Assembly: GCA_032718475.1 (NCBI GenBank)
Contig: JAUCBJ010008961.1
Location: 1-21,788, forward strand
DNA length: 21,788 nucleotides
Source: Nemertoderma westbladi
Lineage: Eukaryota; Xenacoelomorpha; Nemertodermatida; Nemertodermatidae
Direction of reading: 5' to 3'
The notes beneath the pieces are model-generated. The model searched no databases and was not told where the DNA came from. It saw nothing but the letters and a program-made list of their open reading frames with translations. The translations under genes and the position numbers were made by a program. Below, in pieces: positions 17,834 through 21,788 of this stretch (position 1 is its first letter; each line of letters starts with the position of its first letter).

Positions 17834-17952
17834 TCAAATTTCAGGGCGTCAAAATATGGAATGACCTTCCCGAAAATATTCGGGCTTCCAAATTGAAATA
17901 TATATTTACAAAACTTTTAAAAAAATTCATTCTTGATACGCCTAATTCTTAA
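17834..17952 (+). pseudogene. LINE A RT C-terminal end
   Basis: Follows the last minisatellite unit in frame: S-F-K-F-Q-G-V-K-I-W-N-D-L-P-E-N-I-R, then a lysine-rich end and a TAA stop at 17950-17952. G-V-K-I-W-N-x-L-P-x-x-I-R is the standard end of this type of LINE ORF2. It completes the protein whose preceding part stops at 14305, with the founder 43-bp unit in between. Confidence 0.85.
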
Positions 17953-18514
17953 ATACAATATTTATTTCTGATTATTTAGTGTTCCAGTTCAGTATTTTTC
18001 ATTCGTATATGTCAGTCAGTATATGTCAATTCAGTTCAATTTATACGCCTAATAAGTATTTACGGTACATATATATACAGTATATACACAGAATACATAT
18101 ATTTTGAATACAATTTGGTATCCTAAATTCACGGTGGTTTTCGTCTTCGTTTTTATTATTTTTTCTCTATTTGCCTTCTATGCAATTTCTGTTTCGTGTT
18201 GATTGAGTTTGCCTCCTTTATACAGTAAGTTGTCTTATAGATTTAACTTTATGGGTCAGTATGTATAAATATTTTCACTAATTTTATATGTTATATATAT
18301 TATATTAATTCGCTCTAGGCGACAAAATTAAAATGTTATAAATAAAAATGCATCCAATGCACATAGTAAAATGTTTGTAGACATAAAGTTAGGTAATTAA
18401 AAGTTTAAAACTGTAATCCAAATCCAGTGTCAATGACCTTATACAATATTAACTAAGGATACGATCGTGCTCGGTTTAGGAATTGTTAAAATCAATTAAA
18501 TTGCAAATATATAG
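17953..18514 (+). other. Probable LINE A 3' untranslated region
   Basis: AT-rich, without ORFs, with repeated CAGT and ATATGTCA motifs near 17990-18040. An ATTAAAATGTTATAAATAAAA stretch sits near 18327-18348, where such LINEs commonly end. The remaining bases to 18514 are unassigned. Confidence 0.45.
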
Positions 18515-18808
18515 TTACACATTAAAATACTCCAACACCCTGTTATGTTTAGATGTAAAACTCATGCCGGGTGTGTTATATGTTGAGGTAATAAATGAAA
18601 CGTTTAGCATCTCAGCTAGAGTTAATCCCCCCAAAGAAATCCGAGATTGTATTGAGTTTTTACAGTAGCGTGAGCTCAACAAAGAATTGATTGATGGTAA
18701 TGGATACTCCTCAGATACCCTGTTGAATATACTGCCGAGTCCTTGGTATCCATGGCGTGAGACACCATTGACATTCTCATCTAAAAGTATCTTAAGAAGA
18801 TAATGCAA
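18515..18808 (-). pseudogene. Possible C-terminal part of LINE D
   Basis: A 97-codon open frame immediately downstream (minus strand) of the LINE D RT fragment, in a different frame. Its text has no strong motif. By position, and from a short hydrophobic L-L-K-I-L-L start, it could be the end of the LINE D protein. The opposite strand also has a 61-codon open frame at 18483-18668 without motifs. Confidence 0.3.
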
Positions 18809-18827
18809 TCGAATATTTGGACAGGAA

Positions 18828-19500
18828 TTAATTCGAAATAATTAATAAAATAATACTCAGAATCTCGCGATAGACACTCATTGATATCGGCAATATAGAT
18901 AGCAAACTATAACATTCAGTATTAGAGGCATATCGACCCAAATGTAATATACCTCTTACAACTTTGCGATAGGAGATATCTACTTGCTCCAATTGATATC
19001 TCGTAATAATACCCAAATAAAATCGAATCGCGTACATAATTGTAGGTATTGCATAGCCTTCCCAAAGCTTAGTTATAGTTTCGGTTGTATACCATCTTGT
19101 AGTCCATCCTTTGCGATGAAAAGTATCAGATATACCATATATTACTTTATTAATTTCTTTAATAATGTCCTTCCTGTCATCAAATAACTTAACTCCCAAA
19201 AAGCTAATAGATATACTGGGTTCAAGGTACTTCCCATTTAGATAGAGTCCTCTTGTACATTTCTCCTTACTATTTTGACTAAAGCACATCCATTTCGTCT
19301 TTGTATGTTCTATTTCTAGACCCAACTGTCTTACTCCATCCCCAAATATTTTAGATAGTGTCTCAACTTCATTTACACTTGTGCACAGAATGAGGAAATC
19401 GTCGGCATAGCAGATGGCACCTAACCATTGTCCTTCAACTTCACATCCAATACCAGAACCTTCCATACTGAAAATAATATAAATAATTAAATTACTTATG
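18828..19500 (-). pseudogene. LINE D reverse transcriptase fragment
   Basis: The minus-strand frame contains M-E-G-S-G-I-G-C-E-V-E-G, then the catalytic Y-A-D-D box with F-L-I-L (about 19400), and G-L-E-I-E-H-T-K-T-K-W-M-C-F. A later segment has F-L-G-V-K-L and a Y-A-I-P-T-I-M-Y-A-I stretch typical of the RT thumb and connection region. The open frame extends to 19562, but the residues beyond about 19500 do not look like RT, so the fragment is 5'-truncated there. It lacks the fingers and G-x-P-Q-G motifs. The S-G-I-G-C-x-V text recalls LINEs of the Nimb/I/Jockey side, but clade is unproven. Confidence 0.75.
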
Positions 19501-19572
19501 GACGCGTCGCAGCCCAGCACACTATTTCGAGTATTTGCGTGATACCCACGAACTAGTGGCACAAGCTACTAT

Positions 19573-19705
19573 GTGGAGCTCACACGAATTCGGATTCACA
19601 CCATAAATATTGTAAATCTATCTATCTTGTGTTTGTTATGTTGGTGTTGGGTCTATCGCTCCTTATTATGTTGGAATGAAATAAAATCAATCAATCAAAC
19701 AAAAC
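19573..19705 (+). mobile_element. LINE 3' end with (AATC)n tail
   Basis: About 130 bases of non-coding sequence end in GGAATGAAATAAAATCAATC followed by further AATC units (to about 19700). An A-rich AATAAAATCAATCAATCA end is usual for CR1/L2-like LINEs. It abuts the truncated gypsy fragment on its right. The 5' boundary is uncertain. Confidence 0.5.
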
Positions 19706-20625
19706 AATCTACACTTTTGGGTTGCCCAGACCACCGCTATAAACATTTCCAACTCGACTATGGCGTAGCGGGATTCTGTTTCGTTCACAAACCAACTACA
19801 GCATTCAACGAGACGCAAATCTTCGCCATGGAGTTGGAGTGTACCCAAGGCCATGATTCCGGGATGCATCTATTTGGAGCTGAATTTTCTTAGTGGGGTC
19901 GAATGATGCTAGAATAGGCCACGAAATTAGTCCGGCCTTTGTCGCAATGAATGCGCGTTCGTGGTCTGGAGTCCATATAAATGGAGACCTCGCGCTTAAT
20001 AGGGGACGCAGTGGAGTTAAATGTGACACCAAGTCATGTGAGAAAGGGTCCAATTGTTCGACTAACCCAACAAAACTTCTTAAGTCTGTTATGTTAGTTG
20101 GACATGGAAAACTTGAGATCACTCGAAGTTTCATTGGATCTGGTTTTATTCCCGATTCTCCCACTAGAAATCCGGCATATTTAACTTCCGACTTAGCAAA
20201 TTGTATCTTCTCTGGGTGAAGACACAATTTTTCCTCACGACAGCGTTGCAGTACAACCCTAATCTGGGAGATATGTTCTTCAAGATTGGCTCCGTAGATC
20301 AGTAGGTCATCAACCAACTTGACCACGTTGGGAATACCCTGCAATGCGTTGTCTCCACTACGATTATATTCATCGCCACTCGAGATGAGGCCCATTTCAC
20401 TACGTCGATGTACGTAGCGCCCCATGGTGTGGTAAATGTTGTGAGAAGTTGGCTTTCTGAGTCCAGGGGAATCTGCCAATTTCCGTGTGCTGCATCGAAT
20501 ACTGTGAAACATTTCGAGGAAGCCGGAATATTAGCAATTGCACTGCGTGGAGAAGGTGTGGGAGACTGTGGACGTTTAACCTGGTTATTAAGGTGTTCTC
20601 CATGTTCTGAGATGCTTTGTCAGTG
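19706..20625 (-). pseudogene. Ty3/gypsy pol remnant (RT to RNase H)
   Basis: Minus-strand fragment of an LTR-retrotransposon polyprotein. A first piece (about 20430-20625) holds V-K-R-P, P-T-P-S-P and F-T-V-F-D-A-A-H-G-N-W-Q-I-P-L-D, the RT fingers and first catalytic aspartate. A frameshift lies at a CCCC run near 20420-20435. The second piece has M-G-L-I-S-S-G-D-E-Y, V-K-L-V-D-D-L-L (catalytic V-D-D at about 20306-20314), L-R-S-F-V-G-L and F-x-W-T-P-D-H. It enters RNase H at I-D-A-S-R (about 19862). A second break near 19790-19850 shifts to T-E-S-R-Y-A and W-A-T-Q-K-C-R-L. Protease, integrase and LTRs are absent. The S-G-D-E-Y text is typical of the K02A2.6-like gypsy group in invertebrates. 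Confidence 0.85.
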
Positions 20626-20656
20626 GAAGTATCTGGATAGATTTTGTTTGAAAAAT

Positions 20657-20734
20657 TATGCCTCACTGATGCCCAGACTATGCATCACTGAGGCCCAGAC
20701 TATGCCTCACTGAGGCCCAGGCTATGCCTCACTG
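20657..20734. repeat. 22-bp minisatellite, 3.5 units
   Basis: Three units of TATGCCTCACTGAGGCCCAG plus AC or GC (20657-20678, 20679-20700, 20701-20722) and a 12-base partial unit, with 1-2 changes each. It ends exactly where the second PLE terminal copy begins. Confidence 0.85.
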
Positions 20735-21180
20735 TTAGTGTCGGCACCTACCTACCTGTACTACTGTAGTTTACAGTTATCACTTTTACATATATCTTAA
20801 TAATTCTTCAATTTAATTTTTGTAATTACTATCCTGCATTCTTCGCTTCTTTTTATGGTTTATTTATCCCTGATGATGGCTACTGTGTAGTTGAAACGTT
20901 GGAAATTATATAATACTGTAATGTAATATATTAATATGGCGGAATAATTGAAATATGTAATTATTTTCAGTATGTTTACTACTCACCTTTCTGAGCCGTC
21001 TTCACCTTCGCTCAAAAAATAATGGGGGTGTGCTGTGCAGTAATATAAAAATAAAGGTTTTCAGGATTTGAACACTGTACCCAGGGAAACACAGCTCCAT
21101 CGTCAGCTGTGTACTTTTGAATCCCTATCCCTATTTACTGTAAATACAGCATTGCACGAATTGACCAATATTACAGGAAA
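20732..21180 (+). mobile_element. Penelope-like element terminal region, copy 2
   Basis: Reverse-complement partner of 3826-4275. It runs from CTGTTAGTGTCGG to TTACAGGAAA and carries the hammerhead core on the plus strand. The differences from copy 1 are scattered substitutions and short indels, mostly in the AT-rich middle (about 20925-21050). No PLE coding sequence is found upstream: the gypsy fragment and the minisatellite occupy that side. It abuts the LINE E tail on the right. Confidence 0.8.
20866..20904 (+). ncRNA. Hammerhead ribozyme core in PLE copy 2
   Basis: CTGATGA at 20870-20876, stem II GGCTAC/GTAGTT at 20878-20883 and 20887-20892 with loop TGT, GAAAC at 20893-20897, and palindromic AACGTT at 20895-20900. 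The core is identical to that of copy 1, though surrounding bases have diverged. Confidence 0.75.
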
Positions 21181-21181
21181 C

Positions 21182-21788
21182 TACTACTACTAGGATCGGC
21201 AGGCTGCATTGCAGCTGCATTTTTAAGAATGCTGTGCCTGCTTATCGACAAAATTGCACCGCCACAACTCCCTATCACCAATGACATTTGCTAGATCATC
21301 CGCATCTTCAAGGCCAGTGTCCTTTAAGATGCGTCTCAAGAAAGTCATGGGCTGTCCACCATGCTTATTCACTCCATGAGGCTGCCAAAGTACAAGATTA
21401 TGCACTGGCTGGTCTTCACGGCGAAAGCAATGTCCTGCAAAGCGGAGGCGATTTTGTTCTAGTGTCAAGCTTGGGGGAACCAATGAGACACCTCCAATGT
21501 TATATAGTGTCTGGTTGGAGATGTGTGCATTGTACTCGACACAATGAACCCGGCGTAGCATTCTTGTGAATGTGACATCCAGAGATTTGGTGTCCTCAGC
21601 AATTAGAGCCCAGTATGTACTCCCATAGAGGAGTACTGGAACTACTGCTGCTCTAAATATCCGGACCTTAAGTTTTCGATTAATTCTCGGTGACTTCCAA
21701 ATCCTGGAAAGCCTTTCCCTTACGTATTCGACTACTTACTGACTTCCGGATCCATGATCCCAGGTAACAGAAGTCATCCACATGCTCA
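21182..21788 (-). mobile_element. RTE-like LINE 3' end (LINE E), runs off window
   Basis: On the minus strand from the window edge the text reads V-D-D-F-C-Y-L-G-S-W-I. After a frameshift near 21700-21720 it continues R-I-W-K-S-P, K-V-R-I-F-R-A-A-V-V, L-L-Y-G-S and R-M-L-R-R-V. The open frame to 21223 has L-R-F-A-G-H-C-F-R-R and L-V-L-W-Q-P-H-G, then G-Q-P and D-R-E-L-W. These are post-RT motifs of RTE-type and related LINEs. It ends in a TAG microsatellite (21182-21192). The RT palm lies outside the window. At least one frameshift makes it defective. A shorter relative is at 2233-2490. Confidence 0.8.

Larger units (their letters stand above)
8078..18370 (+). mobile_element. LINE A, non-LTR retrotransposon split into four pieces
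   Basis: Four plus-strand pieces carry consecutive parts of one LINE ORF2 protein: RT N-terminal part (8078-8450), RT palm with F-A-D-D (11313-11757), RT thumb and connection (13819-14305) and the C-terminal tail (17834-17952). Between them lie a Tc1-like transposon, LINE B and the 43-bp minisatellite. Removing LINE B and one TAAAC copy joins the flanking LINE A codons in frame, which shows those two pieces were once contiguous. The APE endonuclease and ORF1 are not seen upstream, so the copy is 5'-truncated near 8078. The 3' end is approximate, set near an ATAAATAAAA motif after the 3' untranslated region. Confidence 0.75.

Noticed and set aside
16641-17952. Open frames of 63-114 codons rich in S, L, V and R across the minisatellite
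   Set aside because: They are translations of the 43-bp repeat in rotating frames, limited by the TAA in the consensus. Only the final ~40 codons (17834-17952) are LINE A protein.
19573-20713. Plus-strand open frames at 19573-19893, 19893-20219 and 20408-20713
   Set aside because: They lie antisense to the gypsy pol remnant and show no motifs of their own.
21050-21110. Pol III B-box-like GTTCAAATCC in PLE copy 2 (minus strand)
   Set aside because: Copy 1 lacks the match and no A box is visible at suitable spacing, so a tRNA-derived SINE is not supported.

Overview
This window looks like repeat-rich nuclear DNA from an animal, most likely a marine invertebrate. I infer that from the mix of mobile elements: several LINE (non-LTR retrotransposon) families, a Penelope-like element (PLE) with hammerhead ribozymes, a Tc1-like transposon, a Ty3/gypsy remnant and a long solo LTR. 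The DNA is also AT-rich and has scattered GTAGGCCTA-type motifs. I cannot name the species. I recognise no host gene, rRNA, tRNA, operon or bacterial signature. Almost everything identifiable is a dead or truncated mobile element.

Layout. 1-3.8 kb: mostly unassigned AT-rich DNA with a hairpin element (166-312), degenerate repeats (about 470-1190 and 2515-3060) and a LINE 3' end (2233-2490, minus). 3.8-4.6 kb: 3' end of a PLE on the minus strand, with a broken GIY-YIG endonuclease followed by a terminal region holding a hammerhead ribozyme. 4.9-7.35 kb: a pair of inverted ~80-bp repeats enclosing a segment bounded by G28 and C20 runs, with a 104-bp-arm palindrome inside, and then a LINE C-terminus. 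8.08 to about 18.3 kb: one LINE ('LINE A') broken into four pieces by later events. A Tc1-like transposon sits in its reverse transcriptase (RT), and a 2,199-bp solo LTR with a perfect 5-bp target duplication sits inside that transposon. A second LINE ('LINE B', 2,052 bp, 5-bp target duplication) sits further along the RT. A 43-bp piece of the C-terminal RT coding sequence has been amplified in place into an 82-unit, 3,528-bp minisatellite. 18.5-21.8 kb: another LINE RT on the minus strand, a LINE 3' tail, a frameshifted Ty3/gypsy pol fragment (minus), a 22-bp minisatellite, a second PLE terminal copy inverted relative to the first, and an RTE-like LINE 3' end (minus) of the same family as the one at 2.2-2.5 kb.

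The most notable observations are these. The minisatellite was born inside a retrotransposon ORF, and both flanking pieces of the ORF still identify the founder unit. The order of nested insertions can be read from target duplications. The two PLE copies carry conserved hammerhead cores in inverted orientation 17 kb apart. The fold-back segment bounded by homopolymer runs does not fit a family I can name.
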